Shown: piece by piece, positions 12,869 through 22,506 of the stretch
Position numbering within the stretch: position 1 is the stretch's first letter
Layout: each line of letters starts with the position of its first letter
Source of the DNA: Chromera velia
Lineage: Eukaryota > Sar > Chromeraceae
Assembly: GCA_018398765.1 (NCBI GenBank)
Contig: JAHBMJ010001460.1
Coordinates: forward strand, 1-30,573
DNA length: 30,573 bases
Direction: 5' to 3'
The notes under the pieces: generated by a model
The model's input: the letters and a program-made list of their open reading frames with translations, nothing else
What the model was told of the DNA's origin: nothing
Database searches by the model: none
Position numbers and translations under genes: made by a program

Positions 12869-15160
12869 GTGACTGTTGTTCTTGTTGAGCACCGTGCGAG
12901 CACGGCCAGACGTACGTGGCGAGACCTTTCTCTCCGTCCTCTCTGCGCCTTTCTCCCAAACTTTATTGGATTTTTCCCGAAGCTTCCCGTGCGTATGTCA
13001 TTAAAGAGCTTCCATACCGTCTTGTGCGGGATCGGCCTGCGATGTGTCTTATTTTACGGTCTCGACGTTATTTTTTCAGAGACCGCCGTGCGGCTGGCGA
13101 CACCTGCTGCCGATCTGCACCCGAGTTCGTGGAAGTCTGCACCCATTTCTTCCTTTGTAGGTTCAAGAGCATTCTTTGCACCAGCCCAACGAAGGGCGCC
13201 GCCAGAAGTATCTTCAAGGCTGCGACTGTCCTCCATCAGTAGAGACGGCCCCAATTTCCAGCCGTCTCCGTCTCCTATTCGAAAAGGGAGTCAGGCACCC
13301 ATCGATCTGGACGACATAGACGGGGTTGCAGACGCGCGTCCCGCAAGACAGGATTTTTCATCTTCGGAAGACGAGGATGGCCCTCTCTCCAAAGACGTAC
13401 AGTTTGGTTTGTCGGGGGGTAGGCGCGATGCCGGGTTCAGAAGACGGGGAGTGGTCATTCAGAAGGAGATGGGGGAGGAGCCACAAGGAGGAGACGGAAA
13501 CGTCGGGTGGGGCATTGAGAAAGTTAGCAGCCCACCAGCACACACCCCACCCCACCCGTACCCACCCCCCAACGCCCCCCCAGCCCCCCCCCGCCAGAGG
13601 TCCCCGGAGAGAGGGGGAGATAGGCAAGGTGAGAGAGTTGCCCCCCGCTTCTGCAGTGACTGCGGTAAGAGACTGGTGAGCAACGCAAAGTTTTGCTCTT
13701 CCTGCGGAGTCCCTGTGCGTCTTCCGGCTGGCCGTGTGTCTGGGGGTAGGAGCATGTCTTGGGGGGGGGTTCAAAGACCGGCAGGCAGAACCTCTGCTCA
13801 AAGCAAAAGGGGAAACTTTAAAGGGGGGGGGCTTGATTCGGACTTCCACGGCACCTCTACAGCGTCCTTCACGGCCCGCATATCGTTGACCGGCAAGAAA
13901 GGAGACTGGAGGGGGGCGCTGGAAGTATTTGATGAGATGAAGCAAAGAGGAGTGCAGCCGAACACAATCACGTACAGTGCATTGATGAATTCACTGAGGA
14001 AAGCCCCAGGGGGCAGTCAGTGGGAGAAAGCGTTGGAGGTTTTTGATGAGATGAAGCAAAAAGGAGTGCAGCCGGACACAATCACGTACAGTTCACTGAT
14101 AAGTGTAATGGAGAAAGCCCCAAAGGGCAGTCAGTGGGAGAAAGCGCTGGAGGTTTTTGATGAGATGAAGCAAAGAGGATTGCGGCCGGACACACTCACG
14201 TACTGTGCACTGATAAGTGTAATGGAGAAAGCCCCAGGGGGCAGTCAGTGGGAGAAAGCGCTGGAGGTTTTTGATGGGATGAAGCAAAGAGGAGTGCAGC
14301 CGGACACAATCACGTACAGTACACTGATTCGTGTAATGGAGAAAGCCCCAGGGGGCAGTCAGTGGGAGAAAGCGTTGGAGGTTTTTGATGAGATGAAGCA
14401 AAGAAGAGTGCAGCCGGACACAATCACGTACCGTGCGCTGATTCGTGTAATGGAGAAAGCCCCAGGGGGCAGTCAGTGGGAGAAAGCGTTGGAGGTTTTT
14501 GATGAGATGAAGCAAAGAGGAGTGCAGCCGGACACAATCACGTACACTAAACTGATTCGTGTAATGGAGAAAGCCCCAGGGGGCAGTCAGTGGGAGAAAG
14601 CGCTGGAGGTTTTTGATGAGATGAAGAACAAAGGAGTGCAGCCGGACACAATCACGTACTGTGCACTGATAAGTGTAATGGAGAAAGCCCCAGGGGGCAG
14701 TCAGTGGGAGAAAGCGTTGGAGGTTTTTGATGAGATGAAGCAAAGAGGAGCGCAGCGGGACACAATCACGTACCGTGCGCTGATAAGTGTAATGGAGAAA
14801 GCCCCAGGGGGCAGTCAGTGGGAGAAAGCGCTGGAGGTTTTTGATGAGATGAAGCAAAGAAGAGTGCAGCCGGACACAATCACGTACCGTGCGCTGATTC
14901 GTGTAATGGAGAAAGCCCCAGGGGGCAGTCAGTGGGAGAAAGCGCTGGAGGTTTTTGATGAGATGAAGCAAAGAGGAGTGCAGCCCAATGAGGTCACGTT
15001 TAATGCACTGATTACTCTAATCTCAAAAAGCCCCGGAGACGGTCAGAGGGAGAAAGCAATGCAAATCTTTCATGAGATGAAACAAAGGGGATTTGAAACT
15101 AACAAGATCAATCACAGTTTGTTGATCAGTGCAATGAACAAAGGCTTTCGATTCTTATGA
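12869..15160 (+). CDS. Zinc-ribbon/pentatricopeptide (PPR) repeat protein, probably organellar
   Basis: Intronless 763-aa frame ending in TGA. PPR proteins are helical-repeat, sequence-specific RNA binders acting mainly on organellar transcripts. Residues 1-115 hold a hydrophobic stretch (about 51-70) then a Ser/Arg-rich segment containing SRAFFAPAQRR (99-109). This resembles the signal-plus-transit presequence of complex red-lineage plastids with its Phe-Ala-Pro type boundary (inference). Met43 (12995) is an alternative start that places the hydrophobic stretch nearer the N-terminus. A disordered acidic and Pro-rich linker (about 120-255) leads to a zinc ribbon with Cys 262, 265, 276 and 279 in paired CxxC motifs. 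From Trp347 eleven PPR units of 38 aa follow, the last one degenerate. No DYW, E or SMR domain follows, so there is no built-in editing or nuclease activity. The upstream start is uncertain. Confidence 0.88.
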   Translation: MTVVLVEHRASTARRTWRDLSLRPLCAFLPNFIGFFPKLPVRMSLKSFHTVLCGIGLRCVLFYGLDVIFSETAVRLATPAADLHPSSWKSAPISSFVGSRAFFAPAQRRAPPEVSSRLRLSSISRDGPNFQPSPSPIRKGSQAPIDLDDIDGVADARPARQDFSSSEDEDGPLSKDVQFGLSGGRRDAGFRRRGVVIQKEMGEEPQGGDGNVGWGIEKVSSPPAHTPPHPYPPPNAPPAPPRQRSPERGGDRQGERVAPRFCSDCGKRLVSNAKFCSSCGVPVRLPAGRVSGGRSMSWGGVQRPAGRTSAQSKRGNFKGGGLDSDFHGTSTASFTARISLTGKKGDWRGALEVFDEMKQRGVQPNTITYSALMNSLRKAPGGSQWEKALEVFDEMKQKGVQPDTITYSSLISVMEKAPKGSQWEKALEVFDEMKQRGLRPDTLTYCALISVMEKAPGGSQWEKALEVFDGMKQRGVQPDTITYSTLIRVMEKAPGGSQWEKALEVFDEMKQRRVQPDTITYRALIRVMEKAPGGSQWEKALEVFDEMKQRGVQPDTITYTKLIRVMEKAPGGSQWEKALEVFDEMKNKGVQPDTITYCALISVMEKAPGGSQWEKALEVFDEMKQRGAQRDTITYRALISVMEKAPGGSQWEKALEVFDEMKQRRVQPDTITYRALIRVMEKAPGGSQWEKALEVFDEMKQRGVQPNEVTFNALITLISKSPGDGQREKAMQIFHEMKQRGFETNKINHSLLISAMNKGFRFL
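13907..15157 (+). repeat. Tandem 114-bp PPR-encoding repeats, eleven units
   Basis: The period is exactly 114 bp (38 codons) with no indels across ten units; Trp or Arg codons opening the units fall at 13907, 14021 and so on to 14933 and 15047. Units 2-9 are nearly identical in DNA. Units 5 and 9 share the same variant block, suggesting a recent internal duplication. Variation concentrates in the two codons after the conserved Tyr of each unit. Confidence 0.95.
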
Positions 15161-16020
15161 GTTTAGAAAACGTCTACCACTGGTTCAAGATCGAATTGAG
15201 AGAGACAAGTTAGGAAACAAGCTAGGAAACAAGATTTTTTACTAGTTTTTTTATCAATCTTCATATATAACAGCATTCACCCTAATAACTGTTTCAATTC
15301 AACTCAACTCAATTTAATTCATAATCAAGATAATTTGGAGCTATAAAGATCTTTAAAATGCCTTTCAAGAGTTAAGTTTTGTTAAGTTGGAGCTCTAAAC
15401 TGGACATTTAAAGCACATCATGATGTGTGATGACCGATCTACAAGTTATCATAATGATTAGGAAGTTTTATCTATAGCGGTACTGGCTAGACAGCCCAGA
15501 CTTACCTCAATTAAACTTGTGGATTATGTTAAAATTCCGGGCTTTGTTTAAAGTTATTTAGAAAAGGTTATACTAGAAGTTATAAACGTTTGAAATAAAA
15601 AAACTGCATGCATTATGATGCTGCGGCAGCTGCGCACATTGCGAGCAAATGTGTGATCGTGCGTGATCTTGCTGTGCCTAGTGCTAGGCGGGTCTCTAGG
15701 CAGGTCTGCCTTGTCTGTGCGTAAAACAGGACAGACTTGTCTCGTATTATACAGTATCTTGCAGATAGAGAAAATCAATCATATAGCTGCACTGAAATTT
15801 CTGCGACATATGATCAACATGATTGAAGTCACCATGCTAGTTCAGGACCTTGAGGTGAACACACTTCCTAGCACAGTTTTAGACTGTAGAGCTAGGTTAC
15901 GTTCTAGAGTGACAATCTTTTTATTCCACCATGTATGCAGCTAGAAACTTTAAGGAATTTTACCAGATAATCACCCACTGACTCATCCAAATAGTCACAC
16001 AGTTTCTAGAAAAGGAGTTA
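15161..16020. other. AT-rich spacer without recognisable features
   Basis: No coding potential that I can support on either strand. The open frames around 15554-15944 have no recognisable domain. Confidence 0.4.
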
Positions 16021-16236
16021 TGTAAGCTGCGTACGGTACTAGAGGCTCAATTACGATAAGCGTAGATCGTAGGCAGACTCACATTAAAGTATGACCTAGC
16101 AGAGTCAATCTGTTGATCCACTATTCAGACCAGCCAACACGATGATCGAGAGACTAACACAGAACAACTTTCGCATGCAAGGTCAGACGTCACTTTATTC
16201 AGACTGAGCGCACGCGGTATTGCGAGGTCGGCGGCA
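16021..16236 (-). repeat. 3' LTR of the Ty3/gypsy-type element
   Basis: On the plus strand it starts TGTAAGCTGCGTACGG and ends GGTCGGCGGCA, matched by 21213-21428 with eight substitutions. The pol frame runs into it and ends at TGA 16199-16201. A purine tract on the minus strand (GAGAGGGAAAAGA, 16246-16258) nine bases inside is the likely polypurine primer. Confidence 0.93.
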
Positions 16237-17421
16237 ACGGATCAGTCTTTTCCCTCTCGTACTTTTTCAAGAAGGAGACATTGATCACATTGTGTGTCCG
16301 TACGCCTGCGGGGAAAATGAGCTCATATACGTTGTCGTGTATCTTTCTTTCTACCTCAAAAGGTCCATAATATACCGGCTCGAGTTTCCTCACTATTCCT
16401 CCTGGCTTTCTATCTCTTTTGAAGTAAGAATTATGGATAAGTACATAGTCTCCAAGCTCGAAAGATACTTCCCTCCTGTGTGGATCTACTTATTATGCCA
16501 TCTGCTCTCTTACCTTCTGCAATCTCTCTTTTGCTCTCATAATTTCTGCCTCTCTGGCGTCTGCGAATTCTGCTAAGAATTCTGCTGCTGAAGGGCAGAA
16601 AGATTTCGTTCGTACAGAGACAGAAGGCAGACGAATGGGATCGCGGCCGTACAGAAAATGGAATGGAGAATGCTGAGAGCTGAATGAACTGAATCGCGAT
16701 ATGCAAACTGACACACAGCCAACCACTTCGGCCAGTCTGACTGGTGTTCATCCACAAAACAGCGCAGCATTTGCTCAATCATCTGATTGTCTCTCTCTGT
16801 CTGTCCATCCGACTGTGGATGCCCTCTCATGTTCATATTCAATTTTGTCTTCCACAGTCGAGCAAGCTCCTGCCAAAAAGCAGAAAGGAAACGAGGATCA
16901 CGATCACTCACCACTGATTGAAGCATCCCGTACTCGAGGATCACTCGTTCAAAGACTGCCTCTGCCGTCCCCTCTGCCGTGATTCCTGAGGAGACTGCAA
17001 TGAAGCAAGGAGCTTTGGACAGACGATCGACAACAGAGAGAATTCCATCCACCCATTCACTCTTATACAACATCCTTGGGAGTCCAAATACAAAATTAAG
17101 AGAGAATGACTGAAATACAAATTCAGGAATTGGAAGTGGATGCAGGAGGCCTTGCTGCTTCTCTGTCGGTCTCTTCCCTCTCTAGCAAATGTCACATTTC
17201 TTCACATACTGCTGGACCAACACATACATATATGGCCAGACTGAGTAGAAAGAGCCAGCCAGTTTCAGATAAGTTTTCTCTTCCCCCAAATATCCCCCCA
17301 CGGCTGTGTCATGGTATTCATAAATCAGATTTTTCTGTAGCCTTTCTGTCGGGACTGCTAGTCGATCGTTGAAGAAAAGCAGTCCGTCTTCCATATGAAA
17401 AGGTTGCACTCTCAGCCGTAG
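16199..17421 (-). pseudogene. Integrase region of the Ty3/gypsy-type element
   Basis: Integrase inserts the element cDNA into the genome. The zinc-binding module lies at 17182-17409: the first His is in YHDTAVGGYLG, but the second expected His is Tyr, and the Cys pair is KKCDIC. A TAG at 17182-17184 follows where CxxCQ is usual. The catalytic core (17073 leftwards) has SVVDRLSK, VSDRDPRF and DGQTERDN, so all three acidic residues of the DDE triad are present. A frameshift near 16675 separates VHSAL from SPFHFLYGRDP in the next frame. Two consecutive TAA codons (16490-16495) precede the C-terminal module FELGDYVLI, then KLEPVYYGPFEVE and VSFLKKYE. No chromodomain is seen. The frame ends in TGA at 16199. 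Confidence 0.88.
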
Positions 17422-19191
17422 TCACAGAGGCACTCCTTTCTCAGGATGCTCCACTGCTTCCTTTATTTCCCTCCAGAACTGTTCCTCCTCATACCTCTTT
17501 CTTATCTTCCCCAAGAACTCTTCATCTGGCTGCACATACACTTCATTCAAGAGAAGCTCACAGATGTCTTTTCTCTCTTCCTGCACCTCTTTCGTCTGTG
17601 CGGCCAACCCAGGCACCCTGCTTAATGCATCAGCCACCCTGTTTCGCGCACCCGGGACGTACCGAGGTATAATCCCGAGCTCATGAAACATCAAGACGAA
17701 CCTGCGCATACGTAGAGACATCAGGGTGCGGTCAGCAGACACATTCACATATCTTAAAAACTCATGATCCGACCACACCTTGGTTGTATGACTCACGTAT
17801 GGTCTCCACGTCTTCACTACAAAAATACACCCCAGAAATTCTTTCTCTCTAATGTGATACTTCAATTCTGCTGGGCTCATACGATGAGAAGCAAAAGCAC
17901 ACGGATGCAAGTAACCTATCTCCGGATTCTTTTGCATCAAAGCGGCACCCAAGGTCTCAGTCGATTCGCATGCGTCCACAAAGATTTCAAATGGGCAGGC
18001 GGGATCGGGAATGAATAATTCAACCGTATTTCTGACTGCTTCTTTCAGTGCTTGAAAACTTCTCTCTTCTTTTTCTCCCCACTCAAACACCTGCTTTGCT
18101 TTTAACAAAGCATAGAGAGGTCCCGCTTTCTCACTAAAACGGGGAACAAATTTCCTCACCCAATTTGTAAACCCCAAGAAAGAGAGCACATCCTTTCTGT
18201 TCTTCAGGGTCGGCCACTTGTTGACTGCCTCTGTTTTGCTGACCTCTGGTCGAACCCCGGTCCTAGAAATTCTCAAGCCCAGAAAGGTCACCTCACTCTG
18301 CATGAAGTGGCACTTTGAGAGCTTAGCATACAGATTGTTCTCACGGAGCAAACTCAGGACAGTGCGAATATGTTTTTTGTGCTCCTCCCTAGTGCGTAAA
18401 TAAATGAGGATGTCATCCAGAAACACCGAAACGAAACGATCGAGACAGGATCGAAGAGCAAATTGAATCAGCCTCATCGCAGAAGGTGGCGCGTTCGTCA
18501 AACCGAAAGAAACGACCAGCCACTCAAAAGAGCCATATCGTGTTGTGAAGGCTGTCTTGGGGATGTCTTCCTCCCTGACTCTCATTTGGTAATGGTACTG
18601 ACGTAGATCTAGAGTCATAAAAAATCGTGCCCCATGGAGTTGATCGATTAATTCCTGTGGATGAGGGAGTGAATGCTTATCTTTTATTGTGATGCGATTC
18701 AAGCCTGTGTAATCGCAACACATCCTCATATCTTTCTTTTATATGAAAAGAACAGGAGCAGCATAAGGAGAAGCAGACGGTCGAATGAATCCTTGTTCAA
18801 AATATATGTCTAGCTGTCTCCTCAGCTTATCTGTCTCTCCTACTGACAATCGGTAAGGTGGACGCGCAGAAGGTGAATGATCAGGCTCAAGTTCAATTTT
18901 GAAGTCCAAATGAGGACCTCTGGACGGTGGCAGATGAGAAAGTCGATCAAGGAAAAGAGACGCATGATCTGCCATAATTTCTTTCACATCACGAGGCACC
19001 TCTGGATCTGGTCGATTGAGAAATGCACGCACTTCAGAAAGATCAGAAGAAGAATAGACAGGATGATCAGAAGAAAGAGAAGAAAGAAAGTCAGACCCAT
19101 GAATCCCCTCATCATCCATTCTTCCCTTTCTATTCCCCCCCAATTCACTCACTTCAGTTGTCTGCACTTCGCACTCCTCCTGTGCAGGTGG
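17422..19191 (-). pseudogene. Reverse transcriptase and RNase H of the Ty3/gypsy-type element
   Basis: Copies element RNA into DNA and degrades the RNA strand. After an acidic lead (18739-19167) with the RT entry motif RPPYRLS, a TAA at 18739-18741 interrupts just before KKDMRMCCDYTGLN. RT then shows TLDLRQYHYQ (catalytic Asp), LTNAPPSAM and the active-site FLDDILIY at about 18400-18423. The thumb and connection regions follow with CHFMQSEVTFLG. RNase H shows FVDACES, KEFLGC, WSDHEFL and VADALSR, giving the expected acidic residues. A TGA at 17422-17424 ends this block ahead of integrase. The 435-codon stretch from 18729 is fully open and looks catalytically plausible, so loss is confined to scattered stops. 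Confidence 0.93.
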
Positions 19192-20190
19192 TTATGGGCG
19201 CACCGTCTCCATGTATACGATATGAAACGGCGCTTCCCTCTTGATGCAACGTCTAGCCTGCGTAGGATTCAAAAAAGGAGAGCAATTTTTGACTTTCTTG
19301 TACCCTCCTTTCAAAATCATTTCACGGCATTTGAAAGAGAACCGAAGAGACCGAGTTGGATGGTTGAGCTCGACATTGTATGCGTCACTCCATTTTCGAC
19401 CGAGGATCACGTCATAGCCATCCAGGTCAGCAAGCAATGCACCCACAATTTCTGAATACCCCTATATACGCAGAGGCACTTGAGGTGTATACTTACTGAC
19501 CGTAGCGTCTAGTCTCCCATTCTCCTTCACCGCCATCCGACATCTCATAGGGGTCGAAAACCTGCAAATATGGAGCTGCCGATTGTGTGCAAACTTGCTA
19601 TCAATAAAAATGTCATCAGCTCCATTATCATAAAACACTTTGACTGGACTACCCGCAATTGTGCCTTAATAGACAAATCCCTCTCTGTAACTTTCATCAC
19701 CATCATCCTCTTCTTCCTCCCTCGACCCCGCACCTTCTTCCTCAATATTTCTTATTTCTTTCTCAACTTTTCTACGTATCTCAGGTTCCCGAGGAACTAC
19801 GACGCGATCATCCTCTCTCCGGCTAGGAATCGTTCTCACTCCCGCCATTCGTCTGGGTCCTACCCGACGTGCTGGTTGTGACCCCCGAGGCGGTGAAAAC
19901 GTTCGCCGACCAAACGATGGAGTGTCGCTGAAGGTACGCCCCTGTCCCTCCGAAGGAACATTGCTTCCGAACCCCCTGCCTGGCTGACGAGTCTCCTCCC
20001 TCCCCCCCGATACAGAGGGCGACCCAGAAGGAGAAGGGTATCGAGCCCCTTTATAGTATCTGCAAGGAAGAGAGCTTTCTCGTCAAAACTCGGGAAACCA
20101 GGCTGCTCGCTGTGGAGGTTCCCGCCATCCTCCGAATGGGGATGTGTACATGGCGCGTGCTTGCGGGGGACCGCGTAACCCATTCCAGCA
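19192..20190 (-). pseudogene. Protease region of the Ty3/gypsy-type element
   Basis: Retropepsin-like aspartic protease that would cleave the polyprotein. Same frame as Gag. Beyond the Gag knuckle is an Arg/Ser/Gly-rich linker, interrupted by TGA at 20083-20085, then an acidic segment (about 19666-19848) ending at TAA 19666-19668. The active-site segment VFYDNGADDIFID lies at about 19604-19645; the expected Asp-Thr/Ser-Gly-Ala has Asn in second place. The downstream YDVILGRKW matches the ILG motif before the flap-distal strand. Further stops are TAG at 19462-19464 and TAA at 19192-19194. Confidence 0.78.
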
Positions 20191-21114
20191 CTACCTCATC
20201 TAGTGATTGGAATCACCACACCGGAGGCAAAGTCCCCGTCTCCATCTTTCCTCCCACAGGGCCTGGGGCAATCTGGGGTCGCAAAGCAGCATGCCACGAC
20301 GCACCCCACAGAGTTCCATCGGAGCCGGTCCAGTTAGGTCAATCGGTGGAGACCCCCCTGGAATCGGTCCTGCCCCTTTGGCCCACTTTCCTCCCCGAGC
20401 TGATGCCTGTTGAAGCAAGGCCTCGTTGTCCAAGGCCTTCTCCATGGCCTCCTGCAGAGTCTGTGGCTCCTGCCTGTTGGTCTGAAACATAACGGCAGGT
20501 AGCAAACCTTCGATGTAGCTGTTGAGGAGGTCCCACTCACTCGTCCCTGCCTTTTTCAGCTTCAAAGCCTCGACATCGAACTTGTTATTGTAGTCGCTGA
20601 CAGTTCTAGTGCACCTGAGGATTGCGATCTTCTTTTTTGCTGCCCTGCAGACGTGTTTGTCTCTGTATCGACAAAGCAATGTGTCTTTCAAGGCAGGCCA
20701 GTCGCGAAACCCAATGCCGTCCTCCAATTTTACCAAGTCAAACCAGTCCTTGAGTTCAGGGCTTAAGTAAGACTTGGCCAGACCGAGTTAACATTCCGGA
20801 GCGGTCTGAGCATTCGTAAACCAGTCCTCTATGTCAGTGCACCACCTTTCCACTTTCTCTCGCACTCCCGTAAAGACATCCGGATTCTTTAGTATAGTCT
20901 TGGAAACTTGTTTTCGAACTTCAAGCACCTGAGGAGGTAGACCACCCTGTCCGCCTCCAAACAACATACCGTCTCCTTGTACATCCATCGGCTGCTAGAC
21001 TGCCGCAGCAGCTTGCTCCATCTGTCTTTGCTGCAGTTCCGCCAGTATCTGCCCTTGCTGCTGCTGGGTCTACTAGACTGCGGTGAGGCCCTGTTGAACT
21101 TGTAGCAGAGTCAT
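20191..21114 (-). pseudogene. Gag region of the Ty3/gypsy-type element
   Basis: Structural protein forming element particles. The likely start is ATG at 21112-21114. A Gln-rich N-terminus is broken by TAG TAG (21070-21075) and TAG (20995-20997); a TAA sits at 20788-20790. The core (from about 20770 leftwards) has the typical retrotransposon Gag pattern with DWPALKDTLLCRYRD, DYNNKFDVEALKL and LLNSYIEGL. It ends in a CCHC knuckle, CLRCGDSNH, then stop, Met, Arg, stop, Cys. Both stops (TAG at 20200-20202 and 20191-20193) therefore lie within the His-to-Cys spacing, and the zinc ligands are all kept. Confidence 0.85.
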
Positions 21115-21189
21115 ACCTACCTCCGCCTGGAACTGTTCAAAAGATATCAAGAAAGAAAATCAAAATGGGCAAAGATTTGTCCCTTCGCC

Positions 21190-21209
21190 GAACCAGCTCT
21201 GTACTACCA
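21190..21209 (-). other. Candidate primer-binding site of the Ty3/gypsy-type element
   Basis: On the minus strand TGGTAGTACAGAGCTGGTTC begins three bases inside the 5' LTR. It resembles the initiator-Met tRNA primer site (TGGTATCAGAGC) with a small insertion, but I cannot assign the tRNA firmly. Confidence 0.4.
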
Positions 21210-21212
21210 GAC

Positions 21213-21428
21213 TGTAAGCTGCGTACGGTACTAGAGGCTCAATTACGATAAGCGTAGATCGTAGGCAGACTCACATTAAAGTATGACTTAGCAGAGTCAA
21301 TCTGTTGATCCACTATTCAGACCAGCCAACACCATGATCGAGAGACTGGCACAGAACAACTTTCGCACGCAAGGTCAGACGTCACTTTATTCAGACTGAG
21401 CGCATGCGGCATTGCGAGGTCGGTGGCA
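21213..21428 (-). repeat. 5' LTR of the Ty3/gypsy-type element
   Basis: Direct copy of 16021-16236, 216 bp, eight substitutions, mostly transitions, no indels. In element orientation it starts TGCCACCGACC and ends GCTTACA. Confidence 0.93.
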
Positions 21429-22500
21429 GCTCTAGCGCAGCGCAATGCTCGTGACAGGCCTACAAGTTAACTCTAAAGTCTATAACCGTCGGTCTTGTAT
21501 GGCGGGCTCCCTAGCGAGCTCCAGCCCGGTGGCTGAAACTTAGCCTGGAAGCGCTATGCAAAAAGCTTCGGTGGCGGTCTTTCCAAATTTTTATTTTTGA
21601 AGATTTGAATATCTCTAATAGAATTTTGAAGATCTGCAATCGGTCTTACATAAAAATCGCATGTAATTTTATGGATATTACTTTTGTAAATTTGACATTG
21701 AATATTGAATTACTTATGTTTTAAACGATCTTTAAGCCAGTTTTTAAGCTACTAGGCTAGCTACTAGGAAGTTTTATCTAACATTACCAGCTAAACTAAG
21801 GATTACGTTATTTGTACGTGGATTACGTTCCCAAGCTTCAATTGTTTAAAATCATTCCATGTTTTAAAAGCATTATAAGACGGATATGTAAAATTCTTAA
21901 AACTTAAAAACTGGTCATTTCTTTTAAATTTCTTTATCTTTCTTTCCCTTAGCTTTGCTACTGTATTAAACATACACTTACATACATACACTCATCAAGG
22001 CTGTCATTCTAGCTGTCATCTTACTTTCAAATTGTTTGCTTGCTTTACATCATTCCCTTTTGTCTGCCCTTCTTCTTCCTTTTCTTTTTTTTCTTATTCT
22101 CTTTTGCTGTTTTTGCTTCATCCACGGGCCACGGACAGTTCTTCTACAATGGCTGCACCTACCAGGCCTGGGGTTAAGAATAGTCTTTGCGGAGCAGCCT
22201 CAGTTCGTTCATGCACCCATTCAGTCTAGGTAGACTTCCCGTTTGTCGCTCTGGTGGTCACACCAAGAAATGCAAGGTCGTCTTTCAAATATGCCAGACT
22301 CCTCTGATTTGGCTGAAAAGCGACCCTTTTAGCCAACCAGCCACAGCGAGAGGAACATGAATGTAATGGCGATTGCATGACCATTTCGGATCTGGGCCTA
22401 GATCTGGGCTATTTATAATTCTACAGCTTTAGATGCCGTCCAAATGTACAGTGCCCCCTCTAGTGAGTTTTAAACGTGAGCCTCCGAATAGTCAAAAGGC
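21429..22500. other. Spacer, AT-rich, no recognisable gene
   Basis: A GC-rich edge (21429-21545) is followed by AT-rich DNA. Open frames at 22032-22233 are low-complexity Phe/Leu/Ser translations of a pyrimidine-rich stretch and I do not credit them. Confidence 0.4.
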
Positions 22501-22506
22501 ATAGAG

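Larger units (their letters stand above)
16021..21428 (-). mobile_element. Full-length Ty3/gypsy-type LTR retrotransposon, decayed
   Basis: Two direct 216-bp LTRs bracket a minus-strand Gag-protease-RT-RNaseH-integrase frame; integrase downstream of RNase H is the Ty3/gypsy order. The LTRs differ at eight positions (about 4%). The coding frame stays in a single phase from 21114 to about 16680 despite 13 in-frame stops, then shifts once near the end of integrase, where two more stops occur. No short target duplication is visible (AGTTA before, GCTCT after), so one end may have been rearranged. Confidence 0.93.

Noticed and set aside
14093-14971. A 292-codon open frame on the minus strand with a repeating MLHLIKNLQRF-type sequence
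   Set aside because: It is the antisense of the PPR array. The 114-bp period is a multiple of three, so one stop-free antisense unit yields a long open frame. There is no domain and the plus-strand PPR frame explains the sequence.
13907-15157. CRISPR-like regular repeat spacing
   Set aside because: The 114-bp repeats are continuous, without spacers, and encode PPR motifs in a eukaryotic gene.
15460-21780. A shared 15-mer AGGAAGTTTTATCTA on both sides of the Ty3-type element (15460-15474 and 21766-21780)
   Set aside because: Surrounding similarity is too weak and patchy to call a flanking duplication like that of the copia-like element. It may be an old dispersed repeat or chance in AT-rich DNA.
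22032-22233. Two overlapping 65-codon frames rich in Phe, Leu and Ser
   Set aside because: They translate a pyrimidine-rich tract in two phases, so neither is credible as a signal-peptide protein.
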